From Aplysia californica (lineage: Eukaryota > Mollusca > Gastropoda > Aplysiida > Aplysiidae), in contig NW_004797374.1 in assembly GCF_000002075.1 (NCBI RefSeq), positions 564,693 to 628,692 on the forward strand: 64,000 bases of DNA, read 5' to 3'. The notes under the pieces were generated by a model. That model saw only the letters and a list, made by a program, of their open reading frames with translations, did not search any database and was not told the origin of the DNA. Positions 49,291 through 63,400 of this stretch are shown here, one piece after another (positions within the stretch are counted from its first letter, which is position 1; every line of letters starts with the position of its first letter). The position numbers were made by a program, and so were the translations under genes.

Positions 49291-49685
49291 GCCTTGGGTT
49301 CTTGTGACCTCTTGACTATTTATAGCCGCGTACCGAGAACATGGCCCGCCACGACAGCGGTATAGTGTACACATCCGCACACAAGATGGAAATAACCCGA
49401 CCATTTTTTTCCCCTCTACAAAAAATTGGGCCGTGTCTGTCTCAGTGGACAAGTAGCCTTATCATCCCCTTGTACTAGGCAGTCACTTTTCGTGAAATAC
49501 AAAATTCAGGGTTTTTCAAAATGATTTCACTGTGACAATGGCACATCAATGAGCCTTTTCCTTGAGGTGAGAAGTTCATCAAAATCCTGCTTCTCCATAG
49601 CAGCATGTTCTGGCCTGCTTTTTTTCTCATGAACAAAACTTGTTCATGTCTCTCACTCTCAGACTTCAACTTGTGTTATTAATAA

Positions 49686-49880
49686 AGTTGAACCTGCCTA
49701 AGCAGTCACCTCTGCACAGTGGCATCTTGTAATAACGACCACTGCTCTGTGACACCCATGTTTGTCTTGCATTTTTAATCTATTGTAGCGGTCTCTGGCT
49801 AAGGTGACCACGGTCAGTCATTTTTGCAATAAGTTGGCCTCAAAACATGCTCATAGCGGCCACTTGTGATAAAAGTTTTC
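49686..49880. mobile_element. Relative of the 37404 element
   Basis: aaagttgaacctgcctaagc, taacgaccactgctc and gtggtttgtcag-like reversed words around 49885 suggest a worn copy. Confidence 0.5.
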
Positions 49881-50524
49881 TGACAAACCACCCTCATATA
49901 TTATTGAGTATATATATTCAATCAATCCAAGGAAGCTCTCAATAGATAACAATTTTGATTGAAATGAAATTGAAATATAAATAATAGATTTTAGATCTCA
50001 AACCATCTGTTCACTTTGCCAAGTCTAGTATTTGGCTATAACTCAGACCCTGCCCAAAGCAGCTGGCGGTCTATAACTATTTTTTATCTTTATGTTGTTG
50101 GGAGACAGTTAATTTTTGTACTTGTGACTGCAGGTGTTTTTACGCCCCCATCGACACAATTCAGTGATTTAGAAGGCAGGTTTCTGACCCTGCTTGTCAG
50201 AGCCAACTCGAGCTGGGAGGGGTACAACATCCTGGCAGAAAGACAATGACTAAAAGTTCCCCCCTACTTGTAGATCTACTTGGGAATCATACTTGGATCT
50301 CTTGTATGCGACGCTGAAGTTAAGCACACAACAGCTACAGCACAGGCGCCAGTAGTGCCATATTGATATATTAGACTCAAGTGGGCCATATTGAAGACTT
50401 GGACCAGACCAATGGTTAGGTTAGAAAAGACAAAGTAAAAAAAGAAATGACACCAAGGTAGGCCCTACTCCCTAATCACCACGCATACGCATCTGAAAAA
50501 GGACTTTGTAATACTAGGAAAATT

Positions 50525-50690
50525 GCAGGTGCTTTGGTGGTGTTTGCTCTTTCTTCCCTATAAAAAATCTGTCCTCTCCTCCATCTTTTCTTCGTATATA
50601 TTGTTACTTTCTAGTAACACCTCTAATCTTCAGTGCATATAATAAATATTTGTGCTGCAAAAGCCGTAAAACTCTTACTACAACTAATAC
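50525..50690 (+). mobile_element. SINE, plus-strand copy
   Basis: caggtgctttggtggtgttt, then ttactttctagtaacacctc and gccgtaaaactcttactaca. The tail stem is degenerate. Confidence 0.7.
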
Positions 50691-51219
50691 TAAAGCACCT
50701 CCTGCTGGTGTACAGTGTGTCTTTTCATTGTGACTGAAGTGGCAATTACTAACCATAACCAGTAAGAAATAGAATAAAGAAAATTTGTAAAAATAGAAAC
50801 TACAACTACAAAGGAAAAGTACACACATACCATACACCATTACTAACAGCATTGAATTGGCTCTTTAATTCCAATGTCAACTCATTCGCTACATTATTTT
50901 TTTCTCATGTCGAAACTTTAAAAAAATTTTTTAAAAATTATTTCTAATCAATTTTTTTAGCTCCGAAACAGCATACAGAGTGCATCTAAGTGTTAGATGC
51001 TTCATAATATGACAGCCTCAGGCACATCTAACATTAGTAGATAATTTGTAACAAAACAGTTAATTGTCACAGTAACTGAAACAAAAGTAAAAACACAAAG
51101 AGTAATTTTTTAATGTGAAATATTTATTACATTGAAGGTGATGATCAGTTATTTGTTTAAAAAAACGAGTACAGAACTTGGAATAAACACATCCCACAAC
51201 ACAGCCTACACTAGTCTCA

Positions 51220-51613
51220 CAGACCTGCCAACTACACCGATCAAATACGAGCTCTCCCATTTTTTTTCTTCTCCTGTTGAAGAATCCCAATAGGATTTGC
51301 ATATAATCTGATTTTTTTCTTTCTTGAGTTCCATTCCCCTTGGACGTATGTGACTTTGACATGAAAATACACATTTTTGTTGGCATATTTTTGCCCTATT
51401 TTTCCAACTTACCATAAATGACATGACACATTTTCTTTCGCGTTTATTAGTAATGCTCGGTTATTTGCCGTGGCTGGTTTGTTATGTAATCTGAATCTAC
51501 TGGAGATTCTGATCTTATTTGTCCTTCCAAAACACTCATATTTTGAGGGAAGGTTTTGAGAAGAAAAAAAAGTTCCCATTTTTTTTTCCTATTCTGGAGT
51601 GGTTGGCAGGTCT
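51220..51613. mobile_element. Element with cagacctgccaac ends
   Basis: Left cagacctgccaactaca and right gttggcaggtctg are inverted, about 394 bases. A relative lies at 45485-45850. The ends recall hAT-like termini, but no target duplication was established. Confidence 0.65.
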
Positions 51614-51619
51614 GGTCTC

Positions 51620-54300
51620 AGCTCCCCTCCCCCCCCCCCCCTCCCCCGCCTTGCAACACAAAGCTGGCGCATGCACAAAAACAAAAAGTCCTGACAACAA
51701 ACACAAGAATTAGAATGAGAGTATTTACAGTTCACGCGTAATATAAGTAAGCTGGATCATGGGTTTTCTGTAGAGCGACACTCACTCAAAAGACCAAAAA
51801 CAACAAATCTCAATCATGGTTAGTTTTGCAGTCTCCTACCACTGCACCAAAGAGAAATGTGCAGGAAGACAGCCTAGCCTGCTCAGTTTCCACTGAATTA
51901 CACTTATCTCCTCCTTTAAAATGGAGGATCTGCACCAAGGAAAAACATGTGATTTTCTTTCAAAAACAAGAAAATTAAATTCACTTTGCTTCTCCAATGA
52001 CAGTGACGTTTAATGATGCTTAGGGAGCAAACCAAAGTAACTTTACTCAAATAAAAATAATAACACAAAACAAATTCAAAGTCAGATATGTTGGAGTCTG
52101 GCATTGGCCATCTAATTTGTCACCTTCAACTTCATCACTAGCCAGGAACAGCAAATAACGTCTGTTGATTTCAGTAAACTATATTAAGCGTAGCGAGTCC
52201 ATCTATAACTTTTATTGCATAGAAAGCAATTCTAATGGGATATGATGGAAAGGAGCAGCTATATCGGGAGTGGAAGGTAAACATTTATCTCATGATTTTA
52301 TTGGTACAAAAAGAAAACAAGGCCAAACTATTGTCTTGATAGGACCGCTGCTGAAGTATACAAATCAAATCTAGGGTGTCGGAAATAAACATGATGGTAT
52401 ATCAGTACAATTTGGCACTTCCATAAATAAACATAACGTTAACTCAACTGATTATTTCTCAATCAGCCCAAAAACTACCCAACAGATTAAAGTTGAGTAA
52501 GAAAGTAAGCCTTTCCTATGATAGCATTATTTATTTTGTCCTTTCACTACCTCTTGCATAGCTTTCTAATTTTTTTTTAACTGCTTCTCGCTCAAGTTAC
52601 AGATGTACAGATGAATAACACAAGGAAATAAGTGGAAAGAAATAAAAAGCACCATCTTCTTAAATCTTTTTTTTAATGGTTGTTGTATACGGCACCAACA
52701 TGAAGTAAATACAAAAAGCGAGCTCTAGACCAAAATGAAATCAGTCCCCTCCTCAGACTTGTAGTACGTTATAGTGTGAACATAAAACTAACAGTTCAGT
52801 CAGGCTCTCCCTCTGAACATTTATACACCTAAGAGTAAAGCGACAGGCAAACAAAAAAAATGTAATGCCTAAATACTGTACATACGTGCAAGAGATCATT
52901 TCAGCTGCTTTTTAAAAATACTTTTCTTCATTTAATCAAACTATAAGCACAGAATCTAATGAGCTAAGTCCTCAGAAAACACTCTGGTGGTACGTGGAAG
53001 AAGTGGGTTATACACACTTTCTGTTACAATTGTGACTGAGAGTAGAGGAAGTGGGCTGACGCCATCTTGGACTACAGTCAATATCTTAAATAGGAGGTAA
53101 CTACAGGAAAACTTAAGTTACTCATCAGCAAACTGCAGCTTCTACACACAGCAGGCAAACATTTACAGATTCAGAAGCATGTTACAAAGTTATCTGCATA
53201 GTGACTGAAACAGAGGTGCCAGAGGTTGATGAACAGTACTCACTGTTGCTTTTATCTTGCTTTTTGTCCTAGTTCACAATGATAGATCCAAAAAGCCACA
53301 AAACAGAAATCTAGAAACTTTTAATTGCTACTCGAGTTTCTTCCACTATATATATACTCCAGAGGTACCAACTGGTTATGAAAAAAAACCTTGAACTATT
53401 TTGACCCCGTGAAAACATGAGTGTGGGGAGAAAAAATTAACAGATGATATTGTTTACTACAACTTGTATCAACAAGTCGCGCAAAATCCAGGCAATTTCA
53501 GAAATCCTGATTTTTTTTTATTCATCCCAAAAAATAATAGATCTCTGATTCGATAAGATTTGAACGAGCTTACACTGCATCAGCATCCTTCTATAAACTC
53601 AGTGGGGACCCTTGAAACATTCAAAATCACTTCCCGAATGTTATGACATGAATTTTAAAAAATACACTTACAATGTTGCTTGCAACCCTGCCATAGATAA
53701 ATGAGGGTGGGGGGGACACACCCCAAAGGGATCTAAACCATTTGAGCAATAAGAACAAGAGAGAGAGGAGAGCAAGAGCCATATACAGAGCCTGGTGGAA
53801 AACGACGACAAAGACTAGAAAAGTTGGGGGCACAAACAGCAAGCACATCAACTTTACACAAAGTACACATCATGATGATATTATAGGAAGAATTAATCAT
53901 AGAAATGGTAAAAAATATGCAATGGCCTGAATGTATTATATTTGTATTACACTTGTATTGGAAACAAAAATATTGCCATACATGTATGTGAACTTATCTT
54001 TTATTCTTCAAAGTTTGTATGGATACGGTACATCATAATGCGCGAGGAAAAAAAAACAACTGAATTTATTCACTGAACTGAAGGATACTAGCTGTAAAAA
54101 ATACACAGAGTGAGTTCAGTTTGAAGAAAGGTATACATTAATAAAACCAAAACCCAAACAACAATGCTGAAAAAAAAAAAATTATTTGTATTCTGAGCAA
54201 GGCAAAGGGTCCACGACCGCTGGTCCCAGCCAGTCCAACAGGACGCAAATTTCATTTCCTCGAACCACCTCATGATCAGATACAGCCCAACAGCAAAATC
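51620..54300. other. Intergenic spacer; no gene seen
   Basis: Poly-C run at 51630-51648, otherwise AT-rich. Short open frames on both strands lack splice support or family resemblance. Confidence 0.4.
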
Positions 54301-54311
54301 CCACAGTACAC

Positions 54312-54602
54312 GATTACGCACTAGGCTTTTTCTAAGTATTGTTACACTTTATATGAAACAGCTCTTTTTATTAATTGTACTCATTTGTTGATATGATTTA
54401 CTAGAGATGATTTGAGAGCTGCGGGCTGTTGTTCACAGCTGACTAAATGACACGAGACACAATTACACGTTATGCTTTTTCTAAGTATTGTTACACTTTA
54501 TATAAAACAGCTTTCTTATATTATTAACTATAATGATCTGATATGATTTACTACTGAGGATGATTTGAGAGGTGCAGACTGCGGTGGCTCACAGCCGACA
54601 GT
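54312..54602. repeat. Tandem duplication, unit about 156 bases
   Basis: ctttttctaagtattgttac, atgatttactagagatgatt and the gctgcgggctg region at 54326-54440 recur at 54476-54600 with moderate divergence (tgatttgagaggtgcagact). Confidence 0.8.
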
Positions 54603-56657
54603 GGCTGTCAACGTCACGCGGACATCGGTAATGATTATTGCACTACAAGGCATGAGGATACATTCAAGGGAACGTGATTGAGCGTGATCGAGCTCGAAGT
54701 CCATCCTGCTTGTGGCCACCCCAGCAATACAAATGCCAACTGTCCTTTTATTTGCCATATCACATTTTGTGACACGCACCTCACCAAAACTTGCCCCACT
54801 TGATGTAATGCTTTTTGTTGTTACACATCTCTGGAGCAGGGTTCGTTAACTTCATAACATTAACAAAATGTGAGGTTACAAGCCTCGACTTTTTTTTTAC
54901 ACACTAGAAGCCTTCGCTTTAAGAAGTGGTTCAGTTTGGCATCAGGGAGAAAACATGGGAAGATCTTTCTGAGTTTTAAAAGTAATTCCCCTTTACATGG
55001 AATTGCCATTACCTGGATCAGTGCCACAAACAGGAGAACATTCACAGTCACGCCGAGGCAACAGGATACTTGATGAGAACACTGCACTCGTCGAAAGTGA
55101 CGATACTGTTGTTAAAGTATCACAAAATTTACAAAAGGGTTGTTTTGGGAGGGAAGAAGTTACATCTCAAACATTTCTTCCTTTGGCTAAAAAACAAAGA
55201 TCTACACAATTATTTCTTTATCAGTCCAGGGGAATTTGACAAAGTTTCCAGTGTTAGGTGAAGCAAAAAAAAGCCAGCGTGAGACTACTCTGCGTAAAAG
55301 CTATCTGGAATTATTGGTTTTTCAAGTACTGAGCCAAAAATGTAAAATGACATTATTTCATGAAGGCAAATAAACAACCTCTGCCAGCTGAGCTATGGTC
55401 CTCAATGTTCTCTCTCTTAAACTGATGGAGTACACATCAAAACAAAACTGGCAAGAACATGTTGCAAAGAGGTTAACTGTGACTGACGAAACCAGAGAAA
55501 GAATTTTCTCACCCGAGCGCGGACAACGTGGCACAGTGGAAGCCCAGGAAGCCATTTTGGCTGCTCATCAACATTTCCCAAGAGCCGGAGGAGACAAGAT
55601 TACTCAATATACACATGCCTCTAAATATCAAAACAAAATGTAAGCTGTCTCTGTTTTACTCCCATTAAATGTGTTGTTTATTTTAAAGACTGGAGTAGTT
55701 ATCACCCCAAAAAAATGATAACAATAAGACCTTAAACTGTCGTACTCTAGGGTTTTCTTCACTGCGCAAAAAAAATGCCATAGCTTACGGGGTCAGGGAG
55801 CAGAAAACGGCATTAATTAGTTCCCCTGTACAGTTTGAGAATCAAACTCCACAAATGATACACACACACACACGTGGCTTCCTTTAATCTTTCAGTGTCT
55901 CTAGATAAAGGTACAAGACACCTAGCTGGCAAGAGAAAATACTCCCATGGTCCTGGGGACGTTCGCAGCAGTACACTCAGAAGAAGAGCAATCTTACGCG
56001 GTCTTGGGCAAAACTACAGCCCCTAACGTCTTACTTTAATAAGCTTGATTTCGCCAAAATTTACAATTCTGAACTAGCTTAGAAAACTAAAGGCCAAATG
56101 TACAAATTTACAGCATAAATACTTAGCTTGCGGTGAAAATTGAGAGGTATACTTTAAATATCAGAAAGAAAAAATAATTCTGAAAAAGACAAAACAGAAA
56201 TATAAGATAGAGGCAAATGACGATAAAAAGCAATGAACAGATCTGGCGATATATGGGTCAGCAGGATCCAGATGTCTATGCATATATGTAAACTGATGGA
56301 GGATCGGAGCACAGCTTTATATGAGCAATACTAGAAAGGAGAAAGCAGGTTGTCTCGCAGTCGGCACTTCACAACAGTTTGCTGAGTTAATCATGGTGCA
56401 CAACAAAGTCATGGCAAGAAAATCTTTCATTGCTCAACTCTTACTGGTCGGCATGTCTTCTGCTTAGATGCTGTATTATAATTATTGTTGTTTCTCGTTT
56501 TCCTCATTTATCATAAAATACTTGTTTGCCTGTACTGCACCTGTTTCCTCATACTGTATAAAAAAATATTTCTTTTCTTAGCTTTTGGGTGAGTAATACA
56601 CCCTTAAAGCTTAAAAACTTTCCCTTTAAGCTGAAAATGTTCTGGATCTATAACAAG

Positions 56658-56692
<35 letters not shown>

Positions 56693-56960
56693 CGATGACG
56701 TGCTCAAAATGCAAACCTAATCGTATGTCAAATTGAACTTGTTGCGATGAAGCAGGGAACAGGCTTACGACTTGTAAGAGTTAAGTTCCAATTCCCACGT
56801 GCTGACAAAATTGTAATTGTAATAATTCTCCACCTTCTGTGGGTCTGCAGTGATTACATAATCTTACTTAAGCCATACTTGATTACAACAGGGGTCAGTA
56901 ACCTCTGCAAATACATGTCATATTCTCTACAAAATTACTGAAACCGGTATAAGGAAAAAT
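54603..56960. other. Spacer downstream of the septin
   Basis: No gene recognised. An (AAC)n run lies at 56658-56692. Confidence 0.4.
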
Positions 56961-56970
56961 AAATGCTTTT

Positions 56971-56976
56971 TTTATT
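56971..56976 (-). terminator. Candidate septin polyadenylation signal
   Basis: TTTATT on the plus strand (AATAAA on the minus), about 465 bases after the septin stop codon at 57439. Confidence 0.35.
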
Positions 56977-57104
56977 GGTTTAACGAAACAACATAAGAGC
57001 CAGAGTAGAGCCGTGCCATGCAGAGAACAGAGGCAACAGTAACAGTGAATGGGCTCCGTGGAGGGCCACGTCTCGTGTCCGTACAACATGGGCACAAAAA
57101 AAAC

Positions 57105-57170
57105 TATTGTTTAGTTCTAGTAAAAGTTTTACAGCACTTGCAACACAAAATGAGTCAAATAAGTGCTGGG
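57105..57170 (-). repeat. SINE tail, minus strand, in septin 3' UTR region
   Basis: tttagttctagtaaaagttt, then acagcacttgcaacacaaaa and ataagtgctgg; stem AGCACTT/AAGTGCT. Confidence 0.75.
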
Positions 57171-57438
57171 GGAAAAAAAGTGACTGAAATAATACTCAGA
57201 AAAAGATGGATGAAAATACAATATCGCACGATGAGAAACACAGATGTGTCCCCCCAAAAATATTATCAAATGAAAATTAGGTTTTTTCGAAATAAAACGG
57301 ATGATTCTGGTCGGCTGCAGTAGGGATGTGGTTTTGCTGCTGCTGCGGCTGCTGCTGCTCCGTCTAGAGCTGAGAGAAGATCCCTCCGGTTGTATGTATG
57401 GCCCCTCTGGTACAAGCTTACCTAGTGGAAGGCTGATG

Positions 57439-60400
57439 CTAAAATAACCTCTTCTTGTCTTTTTTACTGAGGAAAAGAAACAACCAAAAAAAACTCAAAT
57501 TCAAACAAATGCATAAAAAAAAACCCAAACAGGTACAAAGATTACAAGGTTGCATTTGGAAAGATTTCGTTCAAAACCAGACTAATTAATATAAATCGAG
57601 CCTGCTCAACTGCCACTTGCCCAAGACCATTTCCGCCTTCGATATGACCTTTAATATTTAGAGGACTGTATAAGCTTCAACAACAAATCAATCTATTCTA
57701 TTTTCCTAAAATATTTTCTCTCTGGTGAGTGTCCTGATGGGGGAGGGGCAGGGTGGGGGAAATGACGGGTTCCGCTGCAAAATGACAAGATGTTGTGGAG
57801 GCAGGGGTAACAAGAATAATAACATTAATAATAATAGCAGTTCGTCTATTAGTGTCTGAAGATAACCAATGCATCTTCAGAGGAGAATATTGCTTCAAGA
57901 GAAAAAAGAGGATTAAGACGACTTGAGGCTTCTACTACGGCCAATGAGACCGATTCTGTCAGAGAAGAGTTGGAGCTTTTAAAAGCTTCATTTCCTCAGG
58001 TGGAAGTGTGCTGTTTGCAAGCTTCTTTCTTGGCTTCAGGATTTCTAATTCATAAAGCCTCATTATGTGAAGCATTGTTGTGAAATAAAGAGCGTGTCAA
58101 TATGATGAAATCGCAACAACCGAAAAATTTTTCTCCATTTTGGCAATTTTTATCGATTCTTTTTTGTTTTTGCCCCAACACCGTTTACGTCCATTTAAAA
58201 AAACATTAAATACATGGACCTTACTGAAAAACATCGATTAAAGGCATAAAAAAAGGTAAATTTGCACTTTCCGAGGACTCTCCATCTATGAAAGTCACCA
58301 GACTTTAGCGGCAATTTTACTAGGCGACTCCCACCTCCTTGAACTTGCATCGCAAATATCTCGACTTCTATTTAAGGTAGATGGGTATTTTTCCATTGAA
58401 AGCAAGGCAAATGAACAAGCTTTAAGATGATATCAATAACTCCATACGCCCAAAAATTTACTAGTGCCTGAATCCACCACGTAGTGAAACTCCAAAAACA
58501 ACACGATCAATCTACACGACTTACTCTTTCTGGTTCTCCAGCGACCGTCTGCGCTCTCCCCACTGTTCCTCCCAGTTTGCCTTCTCTCGCTCAAAGTCCT
58601 TCCACTTGTCTTCCAACTCCCTCTGCTGCTGCTCCAGCCCCTTCTTCATCTGCTCTGAGCGCTTCTGGAGCTGTGGGCCAGAGAGAGAGGAAGGTTGTTT
58701 AGTTTTAGCAAGAGTTTTACAGCACTTGCAACACAATAAGGTCATATAAGTGCCGAAGATTAGAGGTGTTACAAGAGAGTAACGAACACAAAAAAGGAGG
58801 AGAGATAAGGACGATAGATGTTTGATAGAAAAAAAAGGAACAAATCACACCAGAGCACCCGCCAACCACCCACAGGAGGAAGGTTGATAAAAATAAACAA
58901 GAACATGACAGGAGAGCAAGGTGGATAGAAAAAACCAATTATGTGATCTGAGAACAAACTGTTACCAGAGAACAAAGTAAATGGAAACTTGAGGGAAACC
59001 TCCATCACATAAAGCGTCTCTGATGAGACACTGAACCAGGAAGGGGAGAGGGGGAGGGGGGGAGAGGATGACAAAATAACAATCAGCGTCATCAAGAATG
59101 AATAACAACCTTGAAAAAGCATGGATTGGACCACACAGGTGCATCCACCAACCTTCAACTTTTTAACCAACAGAGAGGTCTCATAAAAAGTAAAAAAATG
59201 ACACAAAACATCCAAGGGAAGCAATGGAAACAGTTGAATTATCTACCAACCGTAACAAACATTCTAAAAATCGATACAAAAGTAGCAGCAGAAAAAACCC
59301 CAACATTTCACTTACATCTGCCTCGGAATCTTTGAGTTTCTGTCGTTTCTCCTTGACCTTCATCTCAAAGACTTGCTCCATTTCAGCCTCCATCTTCTTC
59401 ATCTTGGCATTGTGCTCCTGCCTCTCCTCCGCCATTTGTGACAGGGGATCCCTGGTGACACACACACACACATGAGCACATTACTATCCCCGGTGACACA
59501 CACACATAAGCACATTACTATCCCTGGTGACACACACACACACAAGCACATTACTATCCCCGGTGACACACACATACATGAGTACATTACTATCCCCGGT
59601 GACAAACACACACATGAGTACATTACTATCCCTGATGACACACACACACACATGAGTACATTACTATCCCCGGTGACACTCACACACACACACACACACA
59701 TGAGTACATTACTATCCCTGGTGACACACACACACATGAGTACATTACTATCCCCGGTGACACACACACACATGAGTACATTACTATCCCCGGTGACACA
59801 CACACACACATGAGTACATTACTATCCCCGGTGACACACACACACACATGAGTACATTTCTATCCCCGGTGACACACACACACACATGAGTACATTACTA
59901 TCCCTGGTGACACACATACACATGAGTACATTACAATCCCTGGTAACACACCAACACATGAGTACATTACTATCCCTGGTGACACACACACACACATGAG
60001 TACATTTCTATCCCCGGTGACACACACACACACACATGAGTACATTACTATCCCTGGTGACACACATACACATGAGTACATTACTATCCCTGGTGACACA
60101 CACACACATGAGTACATTACTATCCCTGGTGACACACACACACATGAGTACATTACAATCCCTGGTAACACACCAACACATGAGTACATTACTATCCCTG
60201 GTGACACAGGAACAGGCAATATAATAACACACACACACACACACACACTGCTATCTCAGGAGTGACACACAGACACACTCAAATATGTTTGTATATTTGA
60301 GTAAAGAGAGCACACCGACACTAATATTGTCATTTAGTGCAGGGAAAAAGCACGACAGACAGGAGCAACAGAGGGAAAGAAAAAAAGTAGGACCTACCAG

Positions 60401-63400
60401 TAGCACTCTTCAACCTCCCTCACACTCTAAATACATTACCATCAAGCAACAGAATCTAACACCAACAGCTTACACTTCGCTACCTCAAAATTACAAAGCT
60501 CTATCTGACATTTTTGGCCGCTTCGAGTTACTAAGACTATGAGATAAAAAATCAAATACTCTATCAAAATCATTAGATTATTCTGAGCCATTACTGAGAT
60601 ATTCAAAGAACTGCATTAAAAAAAGTTGACATTCTGTGAAGCTCAAAATTGTTCATGTCAAATTTCTCAAAACTAGGTACTGAGAAGATAGAAATTTGTA
60701 ATTCTGGGTAGCAAATGTTAGACACAGTAATGTTTAGCTCCAGTTATACAGTTGGCACTGCCCAGAAAGAAAAACTGTTGAACCTAAAAAAAAAAACAGC
60801 ATAAAAAAACCCGCCTAACAGAAAATCCCCTGAAGTAACACCCACCACCACGACCCCGACCAAATTGTGGCAGCTATGACACGCCCCCCCCCCCCCCCCC
60901 CCACCCGTCAAGAAATACACAAGCTCACTGATGCTGTATCAACTGGTCTGAGCAAACAACAGACGACTAAATGACTCACTTGGTCAAGGATCCAGGTTTG
61001 ACTTTGTTGCCCTCGGCGGTGGACGGCGCCAGTTTGTTGTAGCGGAAGTTCTCGTAGTGGACGTTGTTGGTCACGTCCTTCAAATCTTGCATATGTGTCC
61101 TGATGTACAAACAATGACATCTCGTTTAGTTTTAGTTTGAATTTTATGGTACTTACACCACAATTATATCATATATGTGTAGAGGATTAGAGGTTTTACA
61201 GAGAGTAACATACACAAAAAAGAAGAAAAATAGGTCATACATGTGTCAAAGATTAGAAGTGTTACAAAAGAGTCACATACAAAAAAAAAAAAAAAAAAGA
61301 AAAAGGAAAATAGGTCCCATTTGAGACGAAGATTTGAGGTGCTACTAGAGAGTAACATACAAACAAAAGAAGGAGGAGAAATAAGGATGATAGATGTTTG
61401 ACACCAAAAAAGGAGTAAACCACATCAGTCAGTGCACCTGCTGACCACCCACTTAGTATCTCATGGGTCATTAACAATATTCTCATTGCCGCACAACAAA
61501 TGCTCACAACATCAAAGGAATGAATACCCAACCTGCAAAACTATTCTATCAGATATTGTGGATTGTGGCGAGAATTTATGACCCCTTTACTTAAAACCCA
61601 ACAATCAATTAAGATGCTCCATTCTAATTGAAGTAATCAAATTGTAAAAAATGAAAATTGAAGAAACATCAATTGAAATGTTATATTTTTGCTTCAAAAA
61701 GTGGACTAACAATAAATGTGGGGAGAAAGCATCCCTCTTCCCTGCTCCAGTCTACGTACATACAATTCAAACCATCATCCCATAAACTAGTTGAAAAGAA
61801 AGAAATCATCATTTCCATTTTGCTTGTCATCTAAACCATTTCTCTGTGGTAATTTCCAGCCCTAAATCCCCCCTAACCCGTTCAAGATAACACTTAGTTA
61901 GGATAATACTAAGTTAAGATAATACTTTACTGTCCCTGAGGAAACTTTTCTGTGGCTTTACACGAATGGTATAAACACATGTAGACAAGATATTGTTTAA
62001 ATTGTATACTACTTTCATAAAAAGAACTTAAATATAAACCACACAAAAAACAGACAATAAAACAAAATATCTCATCAGATACATCTCAGACTGCATGCAG
62101 GAATTTATCACTAAAAAAAAGCGCCTCAAACTCACCTGATGACCATGTTGCGGAGAGCGATGAAGTCATTGTGTTCCAGGTTCTCCACCTCTACGATGCC
62201 CCACGGGTACTGACGCCCGCGCACCCGCTTGCCGCCCACCTCAATCACACGATTGCTGCCAACCACGGCGAACGGAACTCGGTCCTGGGGATTGGTGTAC
62301 AAGATTAAAGAATAAACAACAAACCATAAGCTCTTCAAATAAATAGTATTGGTTCTCAAAAACAACAATTTCTCCTGCCTATTTTCTCACATAATTTGGC
62401 AATCATCTCTTTCAGTACTAGTCTATAAACACGATATTCCTGTTTGTACTTGTTTGTTTACACTCGTCTGATAATGTAGACCTTTTTACTTTATCATAAA
62501 TTTCATTACTTCAGACAGTTTGTAAATTAATATCTGTTGTCTCAAGCAGTCATGGTAAAGCAAATCATTAATACGGAGGAAAACAATACTGCAGGTTGAA
62601 AGAGTTTAAATATTTTTTAAAATAGCAACCTACTGTGGACACCTATTCAACCACTTACAGATGGAAAAGGCAGTACAAATTCACAAACACATAAATGCAC
62701 ATACAAACACAGAATTATTCAATTCAAATAATCATCAAAATCTCATGTTGTTGTTGAAAAAAAAACTACTGACCCGTAATCTTTTCTGAATCTTCATCTC
62801 TTCCTCATCCTCGCAGTCGGGGAATTCATAGATTCTGATCTTGTGTTGAGCTATTTCATTGAGTATCTGCAGGAAGACAAAACAAGAAATAAGAATTGTT
62901 GGAATGTTTTGGTTGGGTATTTCACACTTCACATGTCTTTATGGCAAGATCAGGAAGTTCAGTGGAGTATTAGTAAGAGTTTTACGGCACTTGCAACATA
63001 ATCAGGGCATGTAAGTGCTGAAAATTAGAGGTGCTGCTAAGGAGTAACATACAAAGAAAAGAATGAGGAGAGACAAGGACAATAGACGTTTGATAGGAAA
63101 GAAGGAACAAACAACGCCAGAGCACCCACCAACGACCTACAGGATTTAGAAATAAATGTAAAGGAAAGAACAGAGGATGACATAGGTTGGGGTTTAGTTT
63201 GAAAGAAATTGTCTGACTGCCAGGTTGGTACGTGAAGAACCTAAATAGGATTTTTTGCTTCTCCTGTCAAATCTACACAGCTGGAATTAGCTGGCGTTAT
63301 TGTAAGGCTGAGAACTTACTGTTTTCTTGAACTCGCGGCACTCGTCCGGTGTGAGTGTGTCGGCCTTAGCGATGAGAGGGATGATGTTCACTTTGTCGTG

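Noticed and set aside
50016-50249. 77-residue ORF with hydrophobic stretch
   Set aside because: No splice sites, no family pattern and AT-rich context; likely chance.
58484-58702. Proline/serine-rich plus-strand ORF
   Set aside because: It is antisense to a septin coiled-coil exon.
59399-60265. CRISPR-like array and cysteine-rich or threonine-rich repeat proteins
   Set aside because: Units are contiguous without unique spacers and lie in a eukaryotic intron. It is a minisatellite, and the frames through it have no support.
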